From: Streptomyces sp. NBC_00154
GTDB taxonomy: Bacteria; Actinomycetota; Actinomycetes; Streptomycetales; Streptomycetaceae
Direction: 5' to 3'
NCBI RefSeq assembly: GCF_026342835.1
Contig: NZ_JAPEMI010000001.1
Coordinates: 5,586,501 to 5,650,500 of the forward strand
DNA: 64,000 nucleotides
Part shown: in pieces, positions 42,816 through 51,072 of the stretch
Layout of the letters: each line of letters opens with the position of its first letter
How positions within the stretch are numbered: position 1 is the first letter of the stretch
Position numbers and translations under genes: made by a program
The notes under the pieces: model-generated
Seen by the model: the letters and a program-made list of their open reading frames with translations, nothing else
Told to the model about the DNA's origin: nothing
Databases searched by the model: none

Positions 42816-43864
42816 CCGGCACGGTACGGCCCCCGGCGGCCGAAGACATCGAGAGCGCGCTGAAGGGTCCGCTCGCGGGCGACAGCCCGCTGAACCGGCT
42901 GAAGCTGATCCGGTGGAGCGATTTCTCCTTGGTGCCGGTGATCCTGGTGCTGATGGTGATCGGGTTCATCGTCTCGCCGGTGTTCCTGTCCTCCGAGAAC
43001 CTGATCAACGTCATCCAGCAGTCCTCCGAGCTCAGCCTGCTGGTGCTCGCCCAGGCCTTCATCCTGATCTGCGGGCGGATGGACCTGTCGCTGGAGTCGA
43101 CGATCGGTATCGCGCCGGTCATCGCGCTGTGGCTGGTTCTGCCGGCGGAGGGCGATCGATTCGCAGGCCTGGGAGTGATGCCCGCCTGGACGGCGATCCC
43201 GCTCTGTCTGCTGGCCGGAGTCGCGATCGGTGCCTTCAACGGCTTTCTGATGCTGAAGCTGCGCGTCAACGGCTTCATCGCGACGCTGGGCATGCTGATG
43301 ATGCTGCGCGGTCTCCACATCGGCATCACCGAGGGCAAGTCGATCATCGACGTCCCGGCTTCCTTCAGCTACCTGGGCAAGGCCGCCTGGCTCGGTGCCC
43401 CGGCAGCCGTCTGGATCTGCCTGGCGCTGTTCGCCGTCGGAGGCGCGGCGCTGGCCTGGACGCGGCACGGGCGTTCGCTCTACGCGATCGGCGGCAACCC
43501 GGAGGCGGCGCGGGCAGCCGGCATCCGAGTCGACCGGATCACCTGGATCGTCCTGGCCATCGGCGGGCTGCTCGCGGCCTTCGCCGGCATTCTCTACACC
43601 GGCCACTACGGATCGGTGGGGGCCTCACAGGGTAAAGACATGATCTTCGACGTCATGGCGGCCGCCGTGATCGGCGGAATCGGCCTGAAGGGAGGTCGAG
43701 GCACGATATTCGGCGCGCTCACCGGCGTGCTCACCCTTCGGCTGGTCGTCAATGTGATGACGCTGGCCGGTGTTCCGGGCCAGTGGGAGAAGTTCCTCAA
43801 CGGCGCCATCATCATCATCGCCCTGGCCGCCTCGCGCTACGCGAGCCGCGAGGAACAGGACTGA
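42812..43864 (+). CDS. Sugar ABC transporter permease (RbsC type)
   Basis: Integral membrane subunit of 350 residues, eight to ten helices in the BPD_transp_2 family. Typical segments are VIQQSSELSLLVLAQAFILICG, GRMDLSLESTIGI, LRVNGFIATLGMLMMLRG, YAIGGNPEAARAAGI, the ATPase-contact loop, and GLKGGRGTIFGALTGV. Its ATG overlaps the ATPase stop (ATGA). It closes the operon; two strong hairpins follow. Transported sugar is inferred from fucD. Confidence 0.93.
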   Translation: MTGTVRPPAAEDIESALKGPLAGDSPLNRLKLIRWSDFSLVPVILVLMVIGFIVSPVFLSSENLINVIQQSSELSLLVLAQAFILICGRMDLSLESTIGIAPVIALWLVLPAEGDRFAGLGVMPAWTAIPLCLLAGVAIGAFNGFLMLKLRVNGFIATLGMLMMLRGLHIGITEGKSIIDVPASFSYLGKAAWLGAPAAVWICLALFAVGGAALAWTRHGRSLYAIGGNPEAARAAGIRVDRITWIVLAIGGLLAAFAGILYTGHYGSVGASQGKDMIFDVMAAAVIGGIGLKGGRGTIFGALTGVLTLRLVVNVMTLAGVPGQWEKFLNGAIIIIALAASRYASREEQD

Positions 43865-43874
43865 GGGCCGATCC

Positions 43875-43976
43875 GCAAACGCCGGACGGGGCACATCCGG
43901 CCCCGCCGGCGTTTGAGGCGCGAGGCCCGGGGCGGGGCTCCGGATATGGGAAGGGGCGGGTAGGGGAAGAACACCC
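43875..43976. repeat. Degenerate Streptomyces intergenic repeat, copy B
   Basis: Begins GCAAACGCCGGACGGGGC and continues GGCGTTTGAGGCGCGAGGCC, then GGGGCGGGGCTCCGGATATG and AAGGGGCGGGTAGGGGAAGA. The blocks GAGGCCCGGGGC, GGGAAGGGGCGGG and GAACACCC recur at 32132-32176. This is the same repeat family as copy A. Confidence 0.6.
43876..43915 (+). terminator. First hairpin after the fucose-type operon
   Basis: CAAACGCCGG-A-CGGGGC pairs with GCCCCGCCGGCGTTTG with a single bulge, 11 nt after the permease stop. Confidence 0.75.
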
Positions 43977-43992
43977 CTACCCGCCCCTTCCC
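43948..43992. terminator. Strong bidirectional hairpin before the FadR-type gene
   Basis: GGGAAGGGGCGGGTAGGGG pairs perfectly with CCCCTACCCGCCCCTTCCC (19-bp stem, 7-nt loop AAGAACA), between convergent genes. Confidence 0.88.
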
Positions 43993-44005
43993 GCTGCACG
44001 CGCCG

Positions 44006-44677
44006 CTAAAGCGTCGAACGCAGCCACTGCTCCACGCTCGCGACATGCACCGTCGCCCACGACCGCGCAGCCTCCGTGTCCCGGTCCCGCAGCGCCGACA
44101 GGATCGCCCGGTGCTCGTGCAGCGTGCGGCTGACCGCGTCCTCCTGGGTCAGGCCGCGCCAGACGCGGGCCCGGGTCGTCGGCCCGGAGAGACCGTCGAG
44201 CAGGGAGCAGAGCACCGAGTTCCCGGACGACTGCACGATGCCGCGGTGGAACTCCAGATCGCAGGCGACCAGCTCCTCCACCGAGGGCTGCGCGCCGAGC
44301 GCGTCCAACTGGGAGCTCAGTAGGTCGAGTTGGGCCTCGGTGATCCGGGTCGCGGCCATGGCCGTGGCGGCCGGCTCCAGGATCCGGCGGACTGCCAGGA
44401 ACTCCAGCACCGTGTCGTCGCGGTGGAAGTCCACGACGAAGCTCAGCGCCTCCAGCAGCAACTGCGGGTCGAGGCTGGTGACGTACGTACCATCGCCCTG
44501 CCGGACATCGAGGATACGGATCAGGGAAAGGGCGCGGACCGCCTCGCGCAGCGAGTTGCGGGACAGCCCGAGCTCCGCCGCGAGTTCGCTCTCCTTGGGC
44601 AGACGGTCGCCGGGCCGTAGCGCACCCGAGACGATCATTCCCTTGATCTTCTCGATCGCCTCGTCGGTGACAGCCAT
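44006..44677 (-). CDS. FadR-subfamily GntR regulator of the fucose-type operon
   Basis: 223-residue repressor: wHTH (about residues 5-70, LAAELGLSRNSLREAVRALS) and FCD domain (about 80-215) with metal-binding histidines likely (VDFHRDD, DLEFHRGI, LHEHRAI). It is encoded convergently downstream of the operon it likely controls. Its own promoter region carries the palindrome AGACATCCGATGTCT, and the operon promoter has two near-matches, so one protein plausibly binds all three. Effector, perhaps L-fuconate or a keto-deoxy acid, is inferred. The ATG has AGGAGG-like CAGGAGGACC upstream. Confidence 0.9.
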   Translation of the reverse strand: MAVTDEAIEKIKGMIVSGALRPGDRLPKESELAAELGLSRNSLREAVRALSLIRILDVRQGDGTYVTSLDPQLLLEALSFVVDFHRDDTVLEFLAVRRILEPAATAMAATRITEAQLDLLSSQLDALGAQPSVEELVACDLEFHRGIVQSSGNSVLCSLLDGLSGPTTRARVWRGLTQEDAVSRTLHEHRAILSALRDRDTEAARSWATVHVASVEQWLRSTL

Positions 44678-44718
44678 GACGGTCCTCCTGGATTCGGGCG
44701 GGATCAGACCTCAGAAGA

Positions 44719-44733
44719 AGACATCCGATGTCT
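44719..44733. promoter_or_regulatory. Autoregulatory operator of the FadR-type repressor
   Basis: AGACATCCGATGTCT is a perfect 15-bp palindrome around a central C, 42 bp upstream of the regulator ATG. Its ACATCNGATGT core is shared with the tandem sites before fucD. Confidence 0.7.
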
Positions 44734-44811
44734 CCCTTCATTATGGGGGTTGCGAGCCGCGGTCGGTCTACTGCATTGAAGTGAGTGGTGGTGGGCGGGA
44801 GTGAGTCGTGT

Positions 44812-44848
44812 GGGTGGGTTGGTGGGGGTGGGAACGGGGGTTCTGGGG
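44812..44848 (+). other. G-rich tract with G-quadruplex potential
   Basis: GGGTGGGTTGGTGGGGGTGGG (44812-44832) has four G-runs with loops of 1, 5 and 1 nt; GGGGG and GGGG follow. It lies in the gene-free stretch before the decayed TnpB-like gene and may belong to the element left end. Confidence 0.45.
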
Positions 44849-44945
44849 TCGAATGGGTGACCTTGGTGGCTGTTGCTCGTTGGGCTGGGTGGCAGGGGTG
44901 CGGCCTTGAGGGGGTGATGTGGTGGGTGGTGTACGGGAGGTGGCC

Positions 44946-46549
44946 GTGTCCTTCGTGGTGCCCGGGCCGTGCGGGGTGGCGGTCCGGGACCGCCTCAAGC
45001 ACCTCACCCCCGAGGACGAGAGGGTGCTGCGTGCGGTCGGTGCGCATCAGGGTGCGCTGGCGTCCGGTGATCTCAAGGTCCGCTGTGCGGATGGTCTGGA
45101 GCACGGCGCGCAGACGTGGGCAGCACGTAAGCGGGAGCTGACGGCACTGTCGTCGTCGCGGATCGCGGGTGCGATCACCAAGGCCACACACGATCAGTGG
45201 GCGCTGGCGCGCCGCTGCCAGGCGGCGTACATCCAGAACCTGGCGGCCGGGATCAAGACGCTGCGGCACCGTTCGTCCCTCCCGATCGGGGAGAAGGGCA
45301 CCAAGCGGGCGGCGGGTGGCTACCGGTCGAAGAGCGAGTGGTTCCGCAAGTCCCGCCGCCTCGCGATGCTGGAGGCGCGGCACACGGCGGCTGTTGCCGA
45401 CTGGCAGGCTGGACGGGTCCGGGTAGTCCGGGGCGGCAAACGTCTCCTCAACACCCGCCACCACCTCACCCAGGCCGAGCTCACCGAAGACGAGTGGCGA
45501 CAACGGTGGGAGGCGGAACGCTGGTTCCTCGCTGCCGACGGTGAGTCGGGGAAGCGGTTCGGGAACGAGACGATCCGCGTCACCCCCGACGGCGAGGTCA
45601 GCATCAAACTGCCTGCTCCGCTCGCGCACCTGGCCAATGCCAAGCGCGGCCGGTACATCCTCACCGCCCGTATCGGGTTCGCGCACCGGGGTGCGGAGTG
45701 GGCCGACCGCATCGAAGCGAACCGGGCCGTCGCCTAACGCATCCACCGGGATATGGATCGTGGCCGCTGGTACCTCACCGCATCCTGGCGGCGCCCCGTC
45801 GTGCAGACCATCCCGTTGGAGACCGCTCGCGCCGGGGCATGATCGGCGTCGACACCAACGCAGACCACTTCGCCGCCTACCTACTCGACCGGCACGGCAA
45901 CCCCATCGGCGAGCCGCACCGTTTCCCCTACGACCTGTCCGGGACCGCCGGTCACCGCGACGCACAGATCCGCCACGCCCTGACCCGGTTGATCAACTGG
46001 GCGGTGCGTGCCGGTGTCGCCGCGATCGGCATCGAAGACCTCGACTTCACGCCTGAGAAGACCCGCGAGAAGCACGGGGGCCGCAAGCGGTTCAGGCAGC
46101 TCATCTCCGGTATGCCGACCGGCAAGCTCAAGGCCAGGCTGGTGTCCATGGCCGCCGAACAGGGCCTGAGCGTTGTCGCGGTCGACCCCGCCTACACCAG
46201 CATGTGGGGTGCCCAGCACTGGCAGAAACCGCTGACCACCCCCCACCGCACCATGTCCCGTCACGATGCCGCCGGTATCGCGATCGGGAGACGCGCCCTT
46301 GGACACCCGGTCCGGCGACGGACGGCACCGCCCCCACACGACCGGAGCGATCGTGCGGGCCATCGGACCGCCCAGGCCGAACCAGGCAACCGGGGGCGTG
46401 AGGGAACCCGCCCACCCATAACGGACCGCCCCCCCGGAGGGCCGTCGCCGAGCGGGAAGCGAAAGCGGGAACCCAGCGCATCCAACACCGTTCGGGATGC
46501 GCCCAGCACGCAGCAGTGGGTCCAGGACTCACTTATGTGCACTGGCTAG
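44946..46549 (+). pseudogene. TnpB-like RuvC nuclease gene of an IS605-type element, disrupted
   Basis: The frame from GTG 44946 (GGGAGG upstream) encodes an N-terminal DNA-binding part to codon 263. A TAA at 45735-45737 stands where a tyrosine would be expected, giving EANRAVA-stop-RIHRDMD. The same frame then runs on (DRGRWYLTASWRRP) to about 45837, where a one-base loss shifts it to the frame reading MIGVDTNADHF. RuvC residues are visible: D in IGVDTNADHF, E in IGIEDLDF, and D in MSRHDAAGIAIG. There is no zinc-ribbon CxxC. The C-terminus ends WVQDSLMCTG. Two lesions make it inactive. No TnpA gene is present. Confidence 0.78.
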
Positions 46550-46851
46550 GAACGGTCGAAACAGGTGGATGAACCGGGTCTGCCGCAGCTGGTGACCGAT
46601 CGCTCGGTCCCGGAGCGTCGACGGCGCCTCGCGCCGTACCACCGGGGCGATCTCCTCCGCGAACCGTGACAGGGTCAGTGCACCGGGAACTTCACGACCT
46701 CCACTGTCCCCGCATTACATTGCGCGCGTATGGCGGCTGTGTGGCACGTACACCGGCCGCTCCAGGTCAGCGCGCACAGGCGCATGGCGGTACGCGGACG
46801 GGGGCGGCTCCCCCCGTGGAAGCCACCCCCGTCCGCGTACGTCGGCCGGTC
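46550..46851. other. Intergenic region between the TnpB-like relic and glpD
   Basis: About 300 bp without a credible gene. It must contain the right end of the TnpB-like element, which I cannot place. A terminator for glpD lies at 46791-46839. The minus strand at 46575-46690 shows a short frame with LTLSRFAEEIAPVV that vaguely resembles an LLM oxidoreductase tail. Confidence 0.4.
46791..46839 (-). terminator. Terminator of the glycerol operon
   Basis: TACGCGGACGGGGG pairs perfectly with CCCCCGTCCGCGTA (14 bp), extended by GGCT/AGCC across one mismatch. It lies 12 nt beyond the glpD stop. Confidence 0.85.
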
Positions 46852-48462
46852 TCAGCCCTTGTCGGCCAGCAGGCCCTCGACCTTGGTCCGGATCTCGTCC
46901 GTGGCCAGGCCGCGGATCGTCAGCGTCGTCCGGCGGCGCAGCACGTCGTCGGCCGTCTCGGCCCACTCGTGGTCGCGCGCGTACGCGACCTGCGCCCAGA
47001 TCTCCGGCGCGTCCGGGTGGATGCGCTCGGCCAGCGCCGGATTGTCGTTCGCCAGCCGCGCGATGTCGAAGGAGAGCGAGCCGTAGTGGGTGGCGAGGTG
47101 CCGCGCCGTGTCGGCGGCCATCCGCGGTCCGGGCGTTCCGCCGTCGATCAGCAGCCGGTGCGCGACCGCGTTCGGGTTGGCGATACCGGGCAGCGGGAGC
47201 TTCTTCGGCAGACGGGCCATCGGCTCCATGTCCTCGGCCAGCGGGTGCCCGGGGAGCGCGGCCAGCTTGTTCATCACCGTACGGCCGATGTGGCGGAACG
47301 TCGTCCACTTGCCGCCCGCGACCGACAGCATCCCGCCGCGGCCCTCCGTCACGACCGTCTCGCGCTTGGCTTTGGAGGTGTCGCCGGGACCGCCCGGCAG
47401 CACCCGCAGGCCTGCGAAGGAGTACGTGATCAGATCGCGCGACAGCTGCTGGTCCTTGATCGAGAACGCCGCCTCGTCCAGGATCTGCGCGGTGTCCTTC
47501 TCGTTGACCGCGACGTCCGCCGGATCGCCCTCGTACTCCTCGTCCGTCGTACCCAGCAGCAGCATGTCCTCCCAGGGCAGGGCGAACGTGATGCGGTACT
47601 TGTCGATCGGGGTGGCGAGCGCGGCCTTCCAGGGGCGGGTGCGCTTCAGGACGAGGTGCGCGCCCTTGGACAGACGTATCGAAGGCGCCGCGTTCGGGTC
47701 CTCCATCTTCCGCAGGTGGTCGACCCACGGTCCGGTGGCGTTCAGCACGAGCCGGGCGGTGACGCCGAACTCCGTGCCGTCCGTACGGTCCTCCAGGTCT
47801 GCGCCCGTCACCCGGCCCCTGGTGAACCGCAGCCCGGTCACCGCGGCGTGGTTGAGGACGACCGCGCCCGCGTCGACGGCCGCACGGACCGTCATCAGTG
47901 CCATCCGGGCGTCGTTCATCTGGTCGTCGCCGTAGACCGCGACGGCCTTCAGATTGTCCGTGCGCAGCTCCGGCACATCGCGCTGCGCCTTCGCAGGGCT
48001 GATCACATGGCCGACGCCGTCACCGAACGCGGACAGCGCCGAGTACGCGAACACACCCGCGCCCAGTTTGGCCGCGCCGTGCGGTCCGCCCTTGTAGACG
48101 GGCAGGTAGAAGGTGAGTGGGTTGGCCAGGTGCGGGGCCACCTGACGGGACACCGCACGTCGTTCGAAGTGGTTCTCCGCGACCAGCTTCACCGCACCGG
48201 TCTGCAGGTAGCGCAGGCCGCCGTGGAGCAGCTTGGAGGAGGCGGAGGAGGTGGCGCCGGCGAAGTCGCCGGCGTCCACCAGAGCCACCCGCAGCCCGGA
48301 CTGCGCGGCGTGCCAGGCGGTGGAGATGCCCAGGATGCCGCCACCGATCACCAGGAGGTCGTACGTCGCCTTGGAGAGCTGCTCCCGAGTCTCGGCGCGG
48401 CTCGGAAGAGAGCCGGAGGCCGGGTGCGTCCCGAGGGCCGGGACGCTCTGCAGGGTGGTCAT
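46852..48462 (-). CDS. glpD: Glycerol-3-phosphate dehydrogenase
   Basis: FAD-dependent membrane-associated enzyme that oxidises glycerol-3-phosphate to dihydroxyacetone phosphate. The 536-residue protein has the dinucleotide motif DLLVIGGGILGISTAWHAAQSGLRVALVD near residue 35, SSKLLHGGLRYLQ, ATGPWVDHLR, and the GKWTTFRHIGRT segment, then the C-terminal DAO_C domain. ATG 48462 follows GAGGAGT. It begins 5 nt after the glpK stop and ends the gyl operon glpF-glpK-glpD. Confidence 0.96.
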   Translation of the reverse strand: MTTLQSVPALGTHPASGSLPSRAETREQLSKATYDLLVIGGGILGISTAWHAAQSGLRVALVDAGDFAGATSSASSKLLHGGLRYLQTGAVKLVAENHFERRAVSRQVAPHLANPLTFYLPVYKGGPHGAAKLGAGVFAYSALSAFGDGVGHVISPAKAQRDVPELRTDNLKAVAVYGDDQMNDARMALMTVRAAVDAGAVVLNHAAVTGLRFTRGRVTGADLEDRTDGTEFGVTARLVLNATGPWVDHLRKMEDPNAAPSIRLSKGAHLVLKRTRPWKAALATPIDKYRITFALPWEDMLLLGTTDEEYEGDPADVAVNEKDTAQILDEAAFSIKDQQLSRDLITYSFAGLRVLPGGPGDTSKAKRETVVTEGRGGMLSVAGGKWTTFRHIGRTVMNKLAALPGHPLAEDMEPMARLPKKLPLPGIANPNAVAHRLLIDGGTPGPRMAADTARHLATHYGSLSFDIARLANDNPALAERIHPDAPEIWAQVAYARDHEWAETADDVLRRRTTLTIRGLATDEIRTKVEGLLADKG

Positions 48463-48467
48463 GTCGA

Positions 48468-49994
48468 TTACTCCTCGTCTTCGATCCAGCCCATGGTCCG
48501 TTCCACGGCCTTGAGCCAGCTCTTGTACTCGCGGTCGCGGCTGTCCGCGTCCATGCGGGGGGTCCACTCGGCGGCCCGGCGCCAGTTGGCGCGCAGCGCG
48601 TCGGTGTCCGGCCAGAAGCCGACGGCGAGACCGGCGGCGTAGGCGGCGCCGAGGCAGGTGGTCTCGGCGACCATGGGCCGCACCACGGGTGCGTCCAGGA
48701 AGTCGGCGAGCGTCTGCATCAGCAAGTTGTTGGAGGTCATGCCGCCGTCGACCTTGAGGGCGGTCAGCTCGACGCCCGAGTCCTTGGTCATGGCGTCGGT
48801 GATCTCGCGGGTCTGCCAGGCGGTGGCCTCCAGTACGGCACGGGCGATGTGCGCCTTGGTGACGTACCTGGTCAGGCCGGCGATGACGCCGCGGGCGTCG
48901 GAACGCCAGTACGGGGCGAACAGGCCGGAGAAGGCGGGCACGAAGTACGCGCCGCCGTTGTCCTCGACCGACGAGGCCAGCGTCTCGATCTCGGCCGCGG
49001 ACTTGATCAGGCCCATCTGGTCACGCATCCACTGCACCAGCGAGCCGGTGACGGCGATGGAGCCTTCCAGGGCGTAGACCGGCTTCTGGTCGCCGATCCG
49101 GTAGCCGACGGTCGTCAGCAGCCCGTTGTACGAGTTGACGGGCGTCTCACCGGTGTTCATCAGCATGAAGGTGCCGGTGCCGTACGTGGACTTGGCCTCG
49201 CCCTCGGAGAAACAGGTCTGGCCGAAGAGGGCGGCCTGCTGGTCGCCGAGCGCGGACGCGACCGGGACGCCGGCCAGGACGCCGTCCTTGGCGGTGCCGT
49301 ACACCTCGGCGGAGGAGCGGATCTCGGGCAGCACGGCCGCCGGGATGTCCATGGACGCGAGGATCTTTTCGTCCCACGCCATGGTGTGCAGGTTCATCAG
49401 GAGGGTGCGCGAGGCGTTGGTGACGTCGGTGACATGGACGCCGCCCTCGGTGCCACCGGTCAGGTTCCAGATGACCCAGGAGTCCATGGTGCCGAAGAGG
49501 ATGTCGCCGCGCTCGGCGCGCTCGCGCAGGCCCTCGACGTTGTCGAGCAGCCAGCGGACCTTGGGGCCGGCGAAGTACGAGGCGAGCGGCAGCCCGGTCT
49601 CGCGGCGGAAGCGGTCCTGGCCGACGTTGCGGCCGAGTTCCTTGCAGAGCGCGTCGGTGCGGGTGTCCTGCCAGACGATGGCGTTGTGGACGGGCTCACC
49701 GGTGTTCTTGTCCCAGAGCAGCGTGGTCTCGCGCTGGTTGGTGATGCCGATCGCCTTGACGTCGGCAGCGGTGATACCCGCCTTGGCGACGGAGCCGGCG
49801 ACGACTTCCTGGACGTTCTCCCAGATCTCGGCCGCGTTGTGCTCGACCCAGCCCGGCTTCGGGAAGATCTGCTCGTGCTCCTTCTGATCGACGGAGACGA
49901 TCCGGCCGTCCTTGTCGAAGATGATGCAGCGGCTCGACGTGGTGCCCTGGTCGATGGCCGCGATGAACGGTCCGGTGGTGTGTGCGTCGGTCAC
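48468..49994 (-). CDS. glpK: Glycerol kinase
   Basis: Cytosolic FGGY-family kinase of 508 residues that makes glycerol-3-phosphate. Conserved features include IAAIDQGTTSSRCIIFD (phosphate 1 loop), the glycerol-binding WQDTRTD and the DAWV-like MDSWVIWNLTGG, GDQQAALFGQTCF, YGTGTFMLMNTG, and ALKVDGGMTSNNLLMQ near the C-terminus. Start is GTG 49994 with AGGAG upstream. It is co-transcribed between glpF (55-nt gap) and glpD. Confidence 0.96.
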   Translation of the reverse strand: MTDAHTTGPFIAAIDQGTTSSRCIIFDKDGRIVSVDQKEHEQIFPKPGWVEHNAAEIWENVQEVVAGSVAKAGITAADVKAIGITNQRETTLLWDKNTGEPVHNAIVWQDTRTDALCKELGRNVGQDRFRRETGLPLASYFAGPKVRWLLDNVEGLRERAERGDILFGTMDSWVIWNLTGGTEGGVHVTDVTNASRTLLMNLHTMAWDEKILASMDIPAAVLPEIRSSAEVYGTAKDGVLAGVPVASALGDQQAALFGQTCFSEGEAKSTYGTGTFMLMNTGETPVNSYNGLLTTVGYRIGDQKPVYALEGSIAVTGSLVQWMRDQMGLIKSAAEIETLASSVEDNGGAYFVPAFSGLFAPYWRSDARGVIAGLTRYVTKAHIARAVLEATAWQTREITDAMTKDSGVELTALKVDGGMTSNNLLMQTLADFLDAPVVRPMVAETTCLGAAYAAGLAVGFWPDTDALRANWRRAAEWTPRMDADSRDREYKSWLKAVERTMGWIEDEE

Positions 49995-50049
49995 GGTGTG
50001 CTCCTGGAAGTCTGTGGGATCTGAGGGTTACGGCTCAGGGCTCTACGGT

Positions 50050-50841
50050 TCACGCGAAGGCGAGGTTGTAGAGACCGCCCGCGATCGCGCCGCCGATGAG
50101 GGGACCGACGACCGGGATCCAGGCGTAGCCCCAGTCGGAGCCACCCTTGTTCGGCAGCGGCAGCAGCGCGTGCACGATACGCGGACCGAGGTCGCGAACG
50201 GGGTTGATTGCGTAACCGGTCGGGCCGCCGAGCGAGAGGCCGATGCTGACGACGACCAGGGAGGTGATCAGCGCGCCGAGCGTGCCGAGCCCGTTGCCGT
50301 CGTTGTTCAGGCCCTGGGTGAGGATCGCCAGGACCAGCACGACGGTGGCGATGACCTCGGTGACCACGTTCTGCACGGCGTTCCGGATCTCCGGGCCGGT
50401 GGAGAAGATGCCCAGCACCGGGCCGGCCTTCGGGGCGGCGGCCTGGTCGACCAGGCCCTCTTCACTCGGCGGGCTGTGCAGAGTCTCCGGGTCGGTCAGA
50501 TGGGCCCGGAACTGTCCGTAGTACGTCAGCCAGACCAGCACCGCGCCGATCATCGCGCCGAGCAGCTGGGAGCCGATGTACAGCGGTACGTCGCTCCATG
50601 CGGTGCCGCCCTTGATCGCGAGGCCGATCGTGACCGCGGGGTTGAGGTGGGCCCCGGACACGCCGCCGGCCAGATACGCGGCCGTCAGTACTGCGAAACC
50701 CCACCCGAAGGCGATCGAGAGCCAGCCGGCGTTCTGTGCCTTGGAGTGCTTGAGAGTGACGGCGGCACAGACACCGCCGCCGAGCAGGATGAGTACGGCG
50801 GTACCGATGGTCTCGCCGATGAAGATGTCGGAGCTGGACAC
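50050..50841 (-). CDS. glpF: Glycerol facilitator (MIP/aquaporin family)
   Basis: Channel of 263 residues that admits glycerol. It has six helices and two half-helix NPA loops. The first is normal (GAHLNPAVTIG); the second reads GYAINPVRDLGPR, that is NPV rather than NPA, with the glycerol-selectivity Arg and Asp retained as is usual for GlpF. There is a long periplasmic or cytoplasmic acidic insert (HSPPSEEGLVDQAAAPK). The GTG at 50841 follows AAGGAG. It is the first gene of the operon, 231 bp from the gylR stop, with a candidate GylR site at 50967-50990. Confidence 0.94.
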   Translation of the reverse strand: MSSSDIFIGETIGTAVLILLGGGVCAAVTLKHSKAQNAGWLSIAFGWGFAVLTAAYLAGGVSGAHLNPAVTIGLAIKGGTAWSDVPLYIGSQLLGAMIGAVLVWLTYYGQFRAHLTDPETLHSPPSEEGLVDQAAAPKAGPVLGIFSTGPEIRNAVQNVVTEVIATVVLVLAILTQGLNNDGNGLGTLGALITSLVVVSIGLSLGGPTGYAINPVRDLGPRIVHALLPLPNKGGSDWGYAWIPVVGPLIGGAIAGGLYNLAFA

Positions 50842-50966
50842 CCGCGACTCCTTTGTCCTTCGTCCAGGGAAGCCGAACCCCGGGTCCCTCCGGTGGTCCG
50901 CGCCCTCAGGTGAGGGCTTCACCGGCCCTTGGCACTGTCACACCCTAGCGTGTATTGCCGTTAGGC

Positions 50967-50990
50967 GTTCGACAATGTCGACCGATGAAC
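50967..50990. promoter_or_regulatory. Candidate GylR operator upstream of glpF
   Basis: GTTCGACAATGTCGACCGATGAAC has inverted GTTC/GAAC ends. The TTCGACAATG part repeats exactly at 51861-51870 before gylR, and TCGACCGAT recurs inverted at 51881-51889. Confidence 0.6.
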
Positions 50991-51072
50991 GGCAGTGTTT
51001 CCCCCCGGTGAATGGAGCGTCAAGGGTTCTGGGACGGATAACACGATCGTTACCGATGATCCGCCAAATCGG

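Noticed and set aside
46575..46690. Minus-strand frame with LTLSRFAEEIAPVV resembling an LLM oxidoreductase C-terminus
   Set aside because: Only about 25 residues are suggestive and there is no start or domain. It is too weak to list as a pseudogene.
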